Source of the DNA: Bacillus canaveralius
GTDB lineage: Bacteria > Bacillota > Bacilli > Bacillales > Cytobacillaceae
Assembly: GCF_002860125.1 (NCBI RefSeq)
Contig: NZ_PGVA01000014.1
Span: 124,001 to 188,000 of the forward strand
Direction of reading: 5' to 3'
Length of the DNA: 64,000 bases
Below the pieces are notes generated by a model, which made no database searches, was not told the origin of the DNA, and saw only the letters and a program-made list of their open reading frames with translations. The position numbers and the translations under genes are program-made. Below, piece after piece: positions 23,890 through 30,938 of this stretch; within the stretch, counting starts at the first letter, position 1; the number at the start of each line of letters is the position of its first letter.

Positions 23890-24771
23890 ATGCCTGAAGG
23901 CAAAATTATAAAAGCGCTGAGCGGTTTTTATTATGTTTTGAGCGATGATCAAATCTTCCAATGCAGGGGCAGAGGTGTATTCCGCAAAAACAAGGTTACG
24001 CCTCTTGTCGGGGATAATGTTGTTTTTCAAATTGAAAACGAAACAGACGGTTATATTTTGGAAATCGGCGAGCGGAAAAATGAACTTGTCCGCCCACCGA
24101 TTGCGAATGTTGACCAAGCGATTCTCGTCTTTTCAGCAGTCGAGCCTGATTTCAGCACCGCCCTGCTCGACCGTTTTCTTGTCCTTGTTGAGTTTAACCA
24201 TATCAAGCCGCTTATATGTATTACAAAAATGGATTTAACGACTGAAGCGGATCGCGCTGAAATCAATCGCTATGCCGATCATTACCGAGATGCAGGCTAT
24301 GATGTGTTGCTGACTTCAACGGAGACTGAGGATGGAATTCACGAACTATTACCTCATTTGCAGCGAATTATTTCTGTGTTTGCAGGCCAATCCGGCGTCG
24401 GCAAATCTTCTTTGCTTAATGCGCTTCGTCCCGATCTTCACTTGAAAACAAGTGATATTTCTGCGCATCTCGGCCGTGGAAAGCATACAACCCGCCATGT
24501 CGAGCTGATTGACGTTGCGGACGGACTTGTTGCAGATACTCCCGGCTTCAGCTCACTGGAATTTACCGATATTGATGCTGAAGATCTCAATTATTGCTTT
24601 CCTGAAATCAATATAAAGAGTGAAGAATGCAAATTCAGGGGCTGCCTTCATTCGAAAGAACCAAAATGCGCTGTTAAAGCAGCGGTTGAAAACGGGGAAA
24701 TCCCCGCTTATCGCTATCAGCATTATCAGGATTTTCTGCAGGAAATCAAAGATAGAAAGCCGAGGTATTAA
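23890..24771 (+). CDS. rsgA: Ribosome-maturation GTPase RsgA (CpgA)
   Basis: RsgA is a circularly permuted GTPase that checks late 30S assembly, and it is a known PrkC substrate in B. subtilis. The 293-residue protein has an N-terminal OB fold, then G-motifs in permuted order: TKMD (G4) before the P-loop [11 protein letters not shown] and DTPGFSS. A C-terminal zinc site follows (CKFRGCLH ... KCAVK). The ribosome-binding site is AAGGAG, 18 bases after prkC. The stop overlaps the ATG pair that starts rpe. Confidence 0.96.
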   Translation: MPEGKIIKALSGFYYVLSDDQIFQCRGRGVFRKNKVTPLVGDNVVFQIENETDGYILEIGERKNELVRPPIANVDQAILVFSAVEPDFSTALLDRFLVLVEFNHIKPLICITKMDLTTEADRAEINRYADHYRDAGYDVLLTSTETEDGIHELLPHLQRIISVFAGQSGVGKSSLLNALRPDLHLKTSDISAHLGRGKHTTRHVELIDVADGLVADTPGFSSLEFTDIDAEDLNYCFPEINIKSEECKFRGCLHSKEPKCAVKAAVENGEIPAYRYQHYQDFLQEIKDRKPRY

Positions 24772-24773
24772 TG

Positions 24774-25430
24774 ATGGTCAAAATTGCACCCTCTATTTTG
24801 TCAGCTGATTTTTCAAAGCTTGGGGAAGAAATAAAGGATGTAGAACTTGGTGGAGCGGACTATATTCATGTCGATGTCATGGATGGCCATTTTGTGCCAA
24901 ACATTACGATCGGGCCGTTGATTGTTGATGCGATTCGCCCGGTCACAAAGCTCCCGCTTGACGTTCATTTAATGATTGAAAATCCTGATCATTTTATTGA
25001 AGCATTTGCGACAGCGGGCGCCGATTATTTAACCGTTCATGTCGAGGCTTGCCGCCATCTTCACCGGACGATCCATTATATTAAATCCTTTGGTGTGAAG
25101 GCCGGGGTTGTCTTAAATCCGGCCACAGCTGTTGAATCAATTCAAGAGGTTCTTGCCGATGTTGATATCGTGTTATTAATGTCGGTAAATCCTGGCTTTG
25201 GCGGGCAAAAATTTATTCCGGCTGTGTTGCCGAAAATCAAAAAACTGAAGGAAATGATCGAAACAATGGGTCTCGCAATTGAAATCGAAGTTGACGGCGG
25301 TGTCAATGAAGAAACGGCGAAACAATGTATTGAGGCAGGCGCAACGGTCCTTGTCGCAGGTTCTGCTATTTATAACGCGCCGGACAGGGGAAAAGCAATC
25401 TCTATGTTAAGAAGGGAACAAAATCGGTAA
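24774..25430 (+). CDS. rpe: Ribulose-phosphate 3-epimerase
   Basis: Rpe interconverts ribulose 5-phosphate and xylulose 5-phosphate in the pentose phosphate pathway. The TIM-barrel protein (218 residues from this start) has APSILSADF, the metal ligands in [18 protein letters not shown], and the phosphate-binding GGVNEETA and AGSAIYNA. Two adjacent ATGs (24771, 24774) are possible. The second is chosen because CGAGG at 24761-24765 then lies eight bases upstream. The first would overlap the rsgA stop. The gene is followed by a hairpin and a 75-base gap before thiN. Confidence 0.95.
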   Translation: MVKIAPSILSADFSKLGEEIKDVELGGADYIHVDVMDGHFVPNITIGPLIVDAIRPVTKLPLDVHLMIENPDHFIEAFATAGADYLTVHVEACRHLHRTIHYIKSFGVKAGVVLNPATAVESIQEVLADVDIVLLMSVNPGFGGQKFIPAVLPKIKKLKEMIETMGLAIEIEVDGGVNEETAKQCIEAGATVLVAGSAIYNAPDRGKAISMLRREQNR

Positions 25431-25432
25431 AG

Positions 25433-25462
25433 AAGTCAGCTGAAAAAAGGCTGGCTTTTTTA
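25433..25462 (+). terminator. Terminator after rpe
   Basis: AAGTCAGC (25433-25440) pairs with GCTGGCTT (25450-25457) with one G-T pair, followed by a T-rich run. Confidence 0.8.
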
Positions 25463-25504
25463 GCTATTTTTTTAGAATAAAAGCATACGAAAACAGGTGA
25501 TTGA

Positions 25505-26152
25505 ATGATTATTAATATTTTAGCGGGTGGACCTGAAGAGCTTTTGCCGGATTTAACGGAATATATGAAAGAAAATGTAAAGTGGCTCGGCGTAGACAGG
25601 GGAGTATATACGCTCCTTTCAAAAGGGATTGAGCCGGAGATTGCTGTTGGTGACTTTGATTCTGTTAATGGAGAGGAAATGCTTTTTATCGAACAGCATG
25701 TCGATGAACTGCAGAAGTTTAAGCCCGAGAAAAACGAGACAGATATGGAACTGGCAGTAGAATGGGCAATAAGGCAAAATCCGCAAAAAATAAATATATT
25801 TGGAGCGACAGGCGGCCGGCTTGACCATTTATTTGCGAATATCCAGCTCCTGCTTAAGCCGATTCTGAACAAAAAGAATATCGATCTCGAATTGATCGAT
25901 TGCCAGAACAACATTTACATAAAAAGTGAAGGGACATACGAAATAAAAAAAACGCCGGACAGAAAGTATGTATCATTCGTCCCGATAACGCTGTCCGTCG
26001 AAGGCCTTACCCTTACAGGATTCAAATATCCGTTAACAAACTGTCATATTCCACTCGGCTCAACACTATGTATTAGTAATGAACTTATTGATGATCGTGG
26101 TACTTTTTCCTTTCATGAAGGCATAATAATGGTGATAAGAAGTTGTGATTAA
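25505..26152 (+). CDS. thiN: Thiamine pyrophosphokinase
   Basis: ThiN transfers pyrophosphate from ATP to thiamine, salvaging it as TPP. The 215-residue protein has an N-terminal catalytic domain with VDRGVYTLL, GDFDSV (metal-binding Asp residues, near 49-54), EKNETDMELA and GATGGRLDH, and a C-terminal beta-rich domain ending in GTFSFHEGIIMVI. AGGTG precedes the ATG. It sits between rpe and spoVM, as in B. subtilis. Confidence 0.95.
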   Translation: MIINILAGGPEELLPDLTEYMKENVKWLGVDRGVYTLLSKGIEPEIAVGDFDSVNGEEMLFIEQHVDELQKFKPEKNETDMELAVEWAIRQNPQKINIFGATGGRLDHLFANIQLLLKPILNKKNIDLELIDCQNNIYIKSEGTYEIKKTPDRKYVSFVPITLSVEGLTLTGFKYPLTNCHIPLGSTLCISNELIDDRGTFSFHEGIIMVIRSCD

Positions 26153-26259
26153 AGCCTTGAGCAAATTAATTAAGAAAGTACAAAATCGTTCTTTTTGAAT
26201 ATGATGAAAGGAACGAATAAAACGAGAGATACACGCGTGAGATGGTGAGGAGGGACATG

Positions 26260-26340
26260 ATGAGATTTTATACGATTAAACTGCCAAAGGTGTTGGGTGG
26301 TCTTGTCCGTGCGATGTTAGGGGCCTTTAAAAAAGGCTGA
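26260..26340 (+). CDS. spoVM: Stage V sporulation protein SpoVM
   Basis: SpoVM is a tiny amphipathic helix that recognises the convex forespore membrane and anchors SpoIVA to start spore-coat assembly. The reading frame from 26260 encodes 26 residues, starting MRFYTIKLPKVLGG, exactly the family length. Pro9, needed for correct localisation in B. subtilis, is present. Two consecutive ATGs occur; the second is chosen because AGGAGG (26248-26253) is six bases upstream. I could not identify a convincing sigma-E promoter in the 104 bases upstream. A hairpin terminator follows at 26412. Confidence 0.97.
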   Translation: MRFYTIKLPKVLGGLVRAMLGAFKKG

Positions 26341-26411
26341 TAGAATAATATATAGCTGGATGCATAACATATGCCTTCCCGGACAGACAACCTTTCTGAA
26401 AAAAGCCGCCT

Positions 26412-26443
26412 GAGCACCCGCGCAAATGGGTGCTCTTATTTTG
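26412..26443 (+). terminator. Terminator of spoVM
   Basis: GAGCACCC (26412-26419) pairs with GGGTGCTC (26428-26435), then TTATTTTG. It lies between spoVM and the convergent rpmB. Confidence 0.85.
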
Positions 26444-26496
26444 CGTGGAATATCCAATTTTCTCATAACTATCGCAAACGCATCTCAATTTTTCAT

Positions 26497-26531
26497 CTGG
26501 AAAAAGAAAAGACACCCTCATGGGGTGTCTT
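26497..26531 (-). terminator. Terminator of rpmB
   Basis: AAGACACCC (26509-26517) and GGGTGTCTT (26523-26531) form a 9-bp stem. On the minus strand it is followed by TTTTCTTTTTCC. Confidence 0.9.
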
Positions 26532-26532
26532 A

Positions 26533-26721
26533 TTATACGCGTTCTACTTTACCGGATTTGAGCGCTCTCGCAGAAACCCAAACACGTTTAGGTTTTCCGT
26601 CTACAAGAATGCGAACTTTTTGAAGGTTGGCACCCCAAGTACGTTTGTTAGCGTTCATCGCATGGGAACGAGCATTCCCTGAACGAGTTGATTTACCAGT
26701 GATCACACATTTGCGTGGCAT
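26533..26721 (-). CDS. rpmB: Ribosomal protein L28 (bL28)
   Basis: This is a structural 50S protein. The 62-residue product begins [23 protein letters not shown] and contains [12 protein letters not shown], typical of Bacillus L28. Only one cysteine is present, so it is the zinc-ligand-poor (C-minus) form. On the minus strand GGAGGG lies just upstream of the ATG. It runs against spoVM and diverges from yloU, as in B. subtilis. Confidence 0.97.
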   Translation of the reverse strand: MPRKCVITGKSTRSGNARSHAMNANKRTWGANLQKVRILVDGKPKRVWVSARALKSGKVERV

Positions 26722-26808
26722 ATATTTCCCTCCTAACTACCAAAACAGAAACTATTTTTTCTTCGCTTTACGATTAACATTAGTTCTTACATCAAAAGAT
26801 ACCTTAAT

Positions 26809-26837
26809 AATTTATCATACAACCGCCTTTAATGCAA
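26809..26837 (-). promoter_or_regulatory. Candidate rpmB promoter
   Basis: On the minus strand TTGCAT (plus 26832-26837) and TAAATT (plus 26809-26814) are 17 bases apart, with a TGA extension before the -10. The match is modest. Confidence 0.3.
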
Positions 26838-26921
26838 TAGCTGCGATCAGAGCTTTCAAGAAAATTTGCTTGACATAGGACTGTGGCGCATGCTCAATAA
26901 TAAGACTGGCGAAGAATAGCT

Positions 26922-26949
26922 TTCAAATTTGTAGCTGTTATAGTAAAAT
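26922..26949 (+). promoter_or_regulatory. Candidate sigma-A promoter of yloU
   Basis: TTCAAA (26922-26927) and TAAAAT (26944-26949) are 16 bases apart, about 40 bases before the yloU start. Confidence 0.4.
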
Positions 26950-26989
26950 GTCTTTAGCCAAGGAGCAATTTCCAAAGGGGGAACGTTTC

Positions 26990-27352
26990 ATGTCCATCGA
27001 ACTTAAAACACAGTACGGGCAAATTGACATTTCAAATGAAGTCATTGCTACTATTTCCGGTGGAGCAGCTGTTGACTGCTACGGGATTGTCGGGATGGCG
27101 TCTAAAAGCCAAATTAAAGATGGCCTGACAGAAATTTTGCGAAAAGAAAATTTCACCCGCGGTGTAGTCGTCCGCCAGGAAAACGATGAAGTACATATTG
27201 ACATGTATATTATAGTAAGTTATGGAACGAAAATTTCCGAGGTTGCTCACAACGTTCAATCAAAGGTTCAATATACGCTTGATAAAACTGTTGGGCTTGC
27301 CGTTGACTCGGTAAATATTTACGTTCAGGGCGTTCGTGTAACGAACCCTTAA
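26990..27352 (+). CDS. yloU: Asp23/Gls24-family protein YloU
   Basis: This is an Asp23/Gls24 family protein. Family members are small membrane-associated stress proteins; the function of YloU is unknown. The 120-residue length equals B. subtilis YloU. Family core motifs are ISNEVIATISGGAAVDCYGIVGM and VSYGTKISEVAHNVQ..V. The start (MSIELKTQYGQ) at 26990 follows AAAGGGGGAACG. An ATG at 26948 lies upstream, inside the probable promoter. It precedes fakA, a conserved pair in Firmicutes that suggests a link to fatty-acid or envelope physiology. Confidence 0.94.
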   Translation: MSIELKTQYGQIDISNEVIATISGGAAVDCYGIVGMASKSQIKDGLTEILRKENFTRGVVVRQENDEVHIDMYIIVSYGTKISEVAHNVQSKVQYTLDKTVGLAVDSVNIYVQGVRVTNP

Positions 27353-27445
27353 GTTCGTAAGAGGGTTCTGTTTTACGTATACTTTGTTCGTCAAAACATT
27401 CACTTGTGAACAAGTTCGTACAACGGTTCACTTACGAACACTTAG
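27332..27445 (+). promoter_or_regulatory. GTTCGT/ACGAAC hexamer cluster and hairpins before fakA
   Basis: GTTCGT occurs at 27332, 27353, 27386 and 27414; ACGAAC occurs at 27341 and 27434. GTTCGTA (27414-27420) pairs with TACGAAC (27433-27439) a few bases before the ribosome-binding site. GTGAAC (27406) and GTTCAC (27426) are another inverted pair. GAACCC (27343-27348) and GGGTTC (27363-27368) form a weak terminator-like hairpin over the yloU stop, followed by TGTTTTA. Confidence 0.45.
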
Positions 27446-27461
27446 TGAGGAGGAAAGATTT

Positions 27462-29141
27462 GTGGCAATTAAAGTTTTAGACGGAATACGCTTCGCGGAA
27501 ATGGTGATCCAGGGAGCCAACCATTTGTCTGCTAATGCGAAAATGGTCGATGCGTTGAACGTTTTTCCAGTTCCGGATGGTGATACAGGGACGAACATGA
27601 ACCTATCGATGACTTCTGGAGCAAAGGAAGTTAAAAATAACGTGCAGCAGCATATCGGTAAAGTGGGGATAGCTTTATCAAAGGGTCTGTTGATGGGAGC
27701 GCGGGGTAATTCAGGAGTTATTCTGTCACAGTTGTTCCGCGGATTTTCGAAGCATATTGAGCAAAAACCATCTGTTACGACAGCGGAATTTGCCTTTGCG
27801 TTGGAATCCGGCGTTGAAACGGCCTATAAAGCAGTGATGAAGCCTGTTGAAGGAACCATTTTAACCGTGGCGAAAGACTCGGCCAGGAAAGCGGTACAAG
27901 CCGCCAAAAAAGAAACTGACTTGGTTGCAGTCATGGAAGCAGTGCTGAAAGAAGCGAAGGCTTCCCTTAAGCGGACACCGGACCTTTTGCCTGTTTTGAA
28001 AGAAGTCGGCGTCGTCGATAGCGGCGGACAGGGGCTTGTTCTCGTATACGAAGGCTTTCTTGCCGAGCTTAAAGGTGAAAAACTTTCAGATTCCCCATCC
28101 CTTCCGAACATGGGTGACCTTGTTAGCGCTGAGCATCATAAAAACGTTCACAGCCATATTAATACTGAAGATATTAAATTTGGCTATTGTACGGAATTTA
28201 TGGTTAAATTTGAAGCGGGGAAGCTTAAAAAATCACCATTTTCCGAGGATACTTTCCGCCAGGACTTGAGCCAGTACGGAGACTCACTGCTTGTGATTGC
28301 CGACGAGGAGCTTGTCAAAGTGCATATACACTCCGAACGGCCGGGAGATGTTTTGAGCTACGGGCAGAAATATGGCAGCTTAATAAACATGAAAGTAGAA
28401 AACATGCGGCAACAGCATTCCAATCTGCTCGAAACAAACCTGAAGCCGCTTGCTTCTGAACAGGCATCAACGCCAAAAGAAAAACGGGAGTACGGAATTG
28501 TTACCGTTTCAATGGGTAAGGGGATCGCCGAATTGTTCCGAAGCATTGGCGCCCATGCCGTTATTGAAGGCGGCCAAACAATGAACCCAAGCACAGAGGA
28601 TATTGTAAAAGCAGTCAAGGAAGTAAACGCGAAAAAAGTTATTATCCTTCCAAATAATAAAAATATCATCATGGCTGCCGAGCAGGCTGCAGATGTATCT
28701 GATGAAGAAGTAATCGTGATCGCTTCAAAAACGGTTCCTCAGGGAATGTCGGCACTGCTTGCTTTCAACCCGGGTGCGGACTTGTCTGAAAATCAGCAAG
28801 CAATGTCAGAGGCTCTCGGCGCTGTTAAAACCGGGCAAATTACTTATGCTGTCCGCGATACGTCCATCGACGGACTAACGATTGCGAAAGGCGATTTCAT
28901 GGGAATTGCCGAAGGGAAAATCGTTGTCAAGGATCAGGATAAAATCAAGTCAGCAAAAGAACTGTTGACGAACCTAATCAATGAAGATACGGAGATCCTT
29001 ACGATTTTAAAAGGGGAAGATGCATCAGAAGATGATGTCAAAACACTTGTCTCTTTTATTGAGGAAACATACGATGATATAGAAGTTGAAGTGCATAACG
29101 GCGAACAGCCGCTGTACGCGTTTATCTTTGCCATCGAGTAA
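27462..29141 (+). CDS. fakA: Fatty acid kinase ATP-binding subunit (DAK domain; FakA/YloV)
   Basis: FakA phosphorylates fatty acids presented by FakB binding proteins, feeding exogenous acids to PlsX/PlsY. The 559-residue protein has an N-terminal DhaL-like kinase domain with the metal-binding PVPDGDTGTNMNLSM (about residues 37-51) and GARGNSGVILSQ, a middle domain, and a C-terminal DegV-like region (ILPNNKNI; EEVIVIASKTVPQGMSA). The start is GTG at 27462 with AGGAGG at 27448-27453. An upstream in-frame ATG at 27384 lies within an unusual repeat-rich leader. plsX and fapR are a few kilobases downstream. Confidence 0.93.
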   Translation: MAIKVLDGIRFAEMVIQGANHLSANAKMVDALNVFPVPDGDTGTNMNLSMTSGAKEVKNNVQQHIGKVGIALSKGLLMGARGNSGVILSQLFRGFSKHIEQKPSVTTAEFAFALESGVETAYKAVMKPVEGTILTVAKDSARKAVQAAKKETDLVAVMEAVLKEAKASLKRTPDLLPVLKEVGVVDSGGQGLVLVYEGFLAELKGEKLSDSPSLPNMGDLVSAEHHKNVHSHINTEDIKFGYCTEFMVKFEAGKLKKSPFSEDTFRQDLSQYGDSLLVIADEELVKVHIHSERPGDVLSYGQKYGSLINMKVENMRQQHSNLLETNLKPLASEQASTPKEKREYGIVTVSMGKGIAELFRSIGAHAVIEGGQTMNPSTEDIVKAVKEVNAKKVIILPNNKNIIMAAEQAADVSDEEVIVIASKTVPQGMSALLAFNPGADLSENQQAMSEALGAVKTGQITYAVRDTSIDGLTIAKGDFMGIAEGKIVVKDQDKIKSAKELLTNLINEDTEILTILKGEDASEDDVKTLVSFIEETYDDIEVEVHNGEQPLYAFIFAIE

Positions 29142-29146
29142 AGCTG

Positions 29147-29240
29147 CTATTTCTGTGGAGACGCGGACGTAGTGCGCGCTGACAGCGAATTGCATCATTT
29201 CATAGCAGAAATAGAAGGGTCCCCCCTTCTATTTCTTGTT
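29147..29240 (+). promoter_or_regulatory. Possible attenuator leader upstream of sdaAB
   Basis: Segment A, CTATTTCTG (29147-29155), is a perfect complement of B, CAGAAATAG (29206-29214). B is also part of AGAAATAGAAGGG (29207-29219), which forms a perfect 13-bp hairpin with CCCTTCTATTTCT (29224-29236). A:B and B:C are mutually exclusive. Between A and B, CGCT/AGCG and CGCG/CGCG pairs allow local folding. The T tract after the second hairpin is weak. At minimum this is the fakA terminator. Confidence 0.5.
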
Positions 29241-29338
29241 GTATAACGAACGATGGAACTAAAAGTATCATATAGTTGCTCCGCTCCGAACAGGAGCCAA
29301 AAGGCAAAAAAAACTTTATTCGGGGGAGGAAAGCTGTC

Positions 29339-30001
29339 ATGAAATATAGAAGTGTTTTTGATATTATCGGTCCAATTATGATTGGCCCGTCGAGCTCCCA
29401 TACAGCCGGTGCTGCCAGAATTGGCAAAGTAGCCAGAAGCTTGTTTGGCCGCGAACCGAAATGGGCGAATATTTCTTTATATGGCTCCTTTGCTAAAACA
29501 TATAAAGGTCATGGAACCGATGTGGCGATCGTCGGAGGTATACTTGACTTCGATACGTTTGATGAACGGATTATTGACTCGATTAAGATTGCCAAAAAAA
29601 GCGGTATAAAGGTAGAGTTTGTTGAAGAGGATGCGGTCACAGACCATCCGAATACAGCCAGAATTTCAATTGGGGACGAAGAAGGTGAACTGGAACTGGT
29701 CGGCATCTCAATTGGCGGAGGGAAGATTGAAATCATTGAATTGAATGGATTTGAACTGAAGCTTTCCGGCCATCAACCGGCAATTCTCGTCGTCCACAAT
29801 GACAGGTTTGGGGCGATTGCGAACGTTTCGAATACGCTCGCAAAGTATAAACTGAATATTGGGCATATGGAAGTGTCACGGAAGGAAAAAGGCAAGCTTG
29901 CTTTAATGACGATTGAAGTCGACCAAAATATTGACGAGTCTATCGTTCAGGAGCTTGAAAAGCTGCCGGATATTATAAAGGTTACGAAAATAATAGAATA
30001 A
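29339..30001 (+). CDS. sdaAB: L-serine dehydratase, beta subunit
   Basis: This is the smaller chain of the iron-sulfur L-serine deaminase, which converts serine to pyruvate and ammonia. The 220-residue protein has the N-terminal SDH-beta domain with GPSSSHTAGAARIG and a C-terminal ACT domain (VVHNDRFGAIANVSNTLAKYKLNIGHMEVSR). The ATG at 29339 follows GGGGGAGG. An in-frame ATG at 29276 lies in the leader and adds non-family residues. The leader upstream has regulatory-looking hairpins. Confidence 0.95.
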   Translation: MKYRSVFDIIGPIMIGPSSSHTAGAARIGKVARSLFGREPKWANISLYGSFAKTYKGHGTDVAIVGGILDFDTFDERIIDSIKIAKKSGIKVEFVEEDAVTDHPNTARISIGDEEGELELVGISIGGGKIEIIELNGFELKLSGHQPAILVVHNDRFGAIANVSNTLAKYKLNIGHMEVSRKEKGKLALMTIEVDQNIDESIVQELEKLPDIIKVTKIIE

Positions 30002-30053
30002 CACGAGATTTATATGATAACGCTTTCATATACGCAGGAAAGGGGGCTACACG

Positions 30054-30938
30054 TTGTTCAGGAATGTAGCGGAATTAATTGAATTGGCCGACAGCCAAAA
30101 TAAAAAAATATCCGAGATTATGATTGAGCAGGAAATGGAAGTGACTGGCCGGACGAGGGATCAAGTCATCAATTTAATGGATAAAAATCTCACCGTGATG
30201 GAGGAGGCCGTTGAAAGAGGATTAAACGGTGTTCATTCCCATTCAGGTTTAACTGGCGGAGATGCTGTCCTTTTGCAGAAATATATCGAAAAAGGCAATT
30301 TTCTCTCGGGAGAAACGATTTTGGATGCCGTCAGCAAAGCGGTGGCCACCAATGAAGTGAATGCAGCGATGGGGACGATCTGTGCCACCCCGACAGCAGG
30401 ATCTGCGGGAGTGGTTCCGGGAACCCTGTTCGCGGTTAAAAATAAGCTTAATCCAACGCGGGAGCAAATGGTGTCATTTCTGTTTACAGCAGGTGCTTTC
30501 GGGTTTGTTGTCGCCAACAATGCAAGTATTTCAGGAGCTGCAGGCGGCTGCCAGGCTGAAGTCGGTTCAGCGTCAGGCATGGCGGCGGCTGCAATTGTCG
30601 AAATGGCTGGAGGCACCCCCGAGCAATCGGCTCAAGCAATGGCGATCACCTTGAAAAACATGCTTGGTTTAGTATGTGATCCTGTCGCCGGCCTTGTTGA
30701 GGTACCGTGCGTGAAAAGAAATGCCATGGGGGCAGCCAATGCGATGGTGGCGGCGGATATGGCACTGGCCGGAATTACAAGTCGTATTCCTTGTGACGAA
30801 GTAATCGATGCCATGTACAAAATCGGCCAAACAATGCCCGTCGCTTTACGAGAAACTGCACAGGGAGGGTTGGCGGCAACTCCGACAGGCCGTGAGCTTG
30901 AAGCGAAGATCTTCGGAATTCCGCTCAAGTCAAAGTGA
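30054..30938 (+). CDS. sdaAA: L-serine dehydratase, alpha subunit
   Basis: This is the catalytic chain, carrying a [4Fe-4S] cluster that activates serine as in aconitase-like dehydratases. The 294-residue protein has HSHSGLTGG, the cysteines in GTICATPTAGSAGVVPG, VCDPVAGLVEVPCVKRN and SRIPCDEVI, and a glycine/alanine-rich core. The start is TTG 30054 with AGGAAAGGGGG upstream. Its stop overlaps the recG start (GTGA). Confidence 0.95.
   Translation: MFRNVAELIELADSQNKKISEIMIEQEMEVTGRTRDQVINLMDKNLTVMEEAVERGLNGVHSHSGLTGGDAVLLQKYIEKGNFLSGETILDAVSKAVATNEVNAAMGTICATPTAGSAGVVPGTLFAVKNKLNPTREQMVSFLFTAGAFGFVVANNASISGAAGGCQAEVGSASGMAAAAIVEMAGGTPEQSAQAMAITLKNMLGLVCDPVAGLVEVPCVKRNAMGAANAMVAADMALAGITSRIPCDEVIDAMYKIGQTMPVALRETAQGGLAATPTGRELEAKIFGIPLKSK

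Noticed and set aside
26153-26259. Sigma-E promoter for spoVM
   Set aside because: GAATATG and GATACACG partly match the consensus, but the spacing (24 bases) is wrong; sigma-E control is known in B. subtilis but not shown here.
26870-26901. Perfect TTGACA upstream of yloU
   Set aside because: The only good -10 (AATAAT, 26896) is 20 bases away, and the 17-base position reads CTCAAT. A closer 16-base-spaced pair was preferred.
27332-27439. CRISPR-like array
   Set aside because: Units are only six or seven bases, irregularly spaced and on both strands, with no cas genes.
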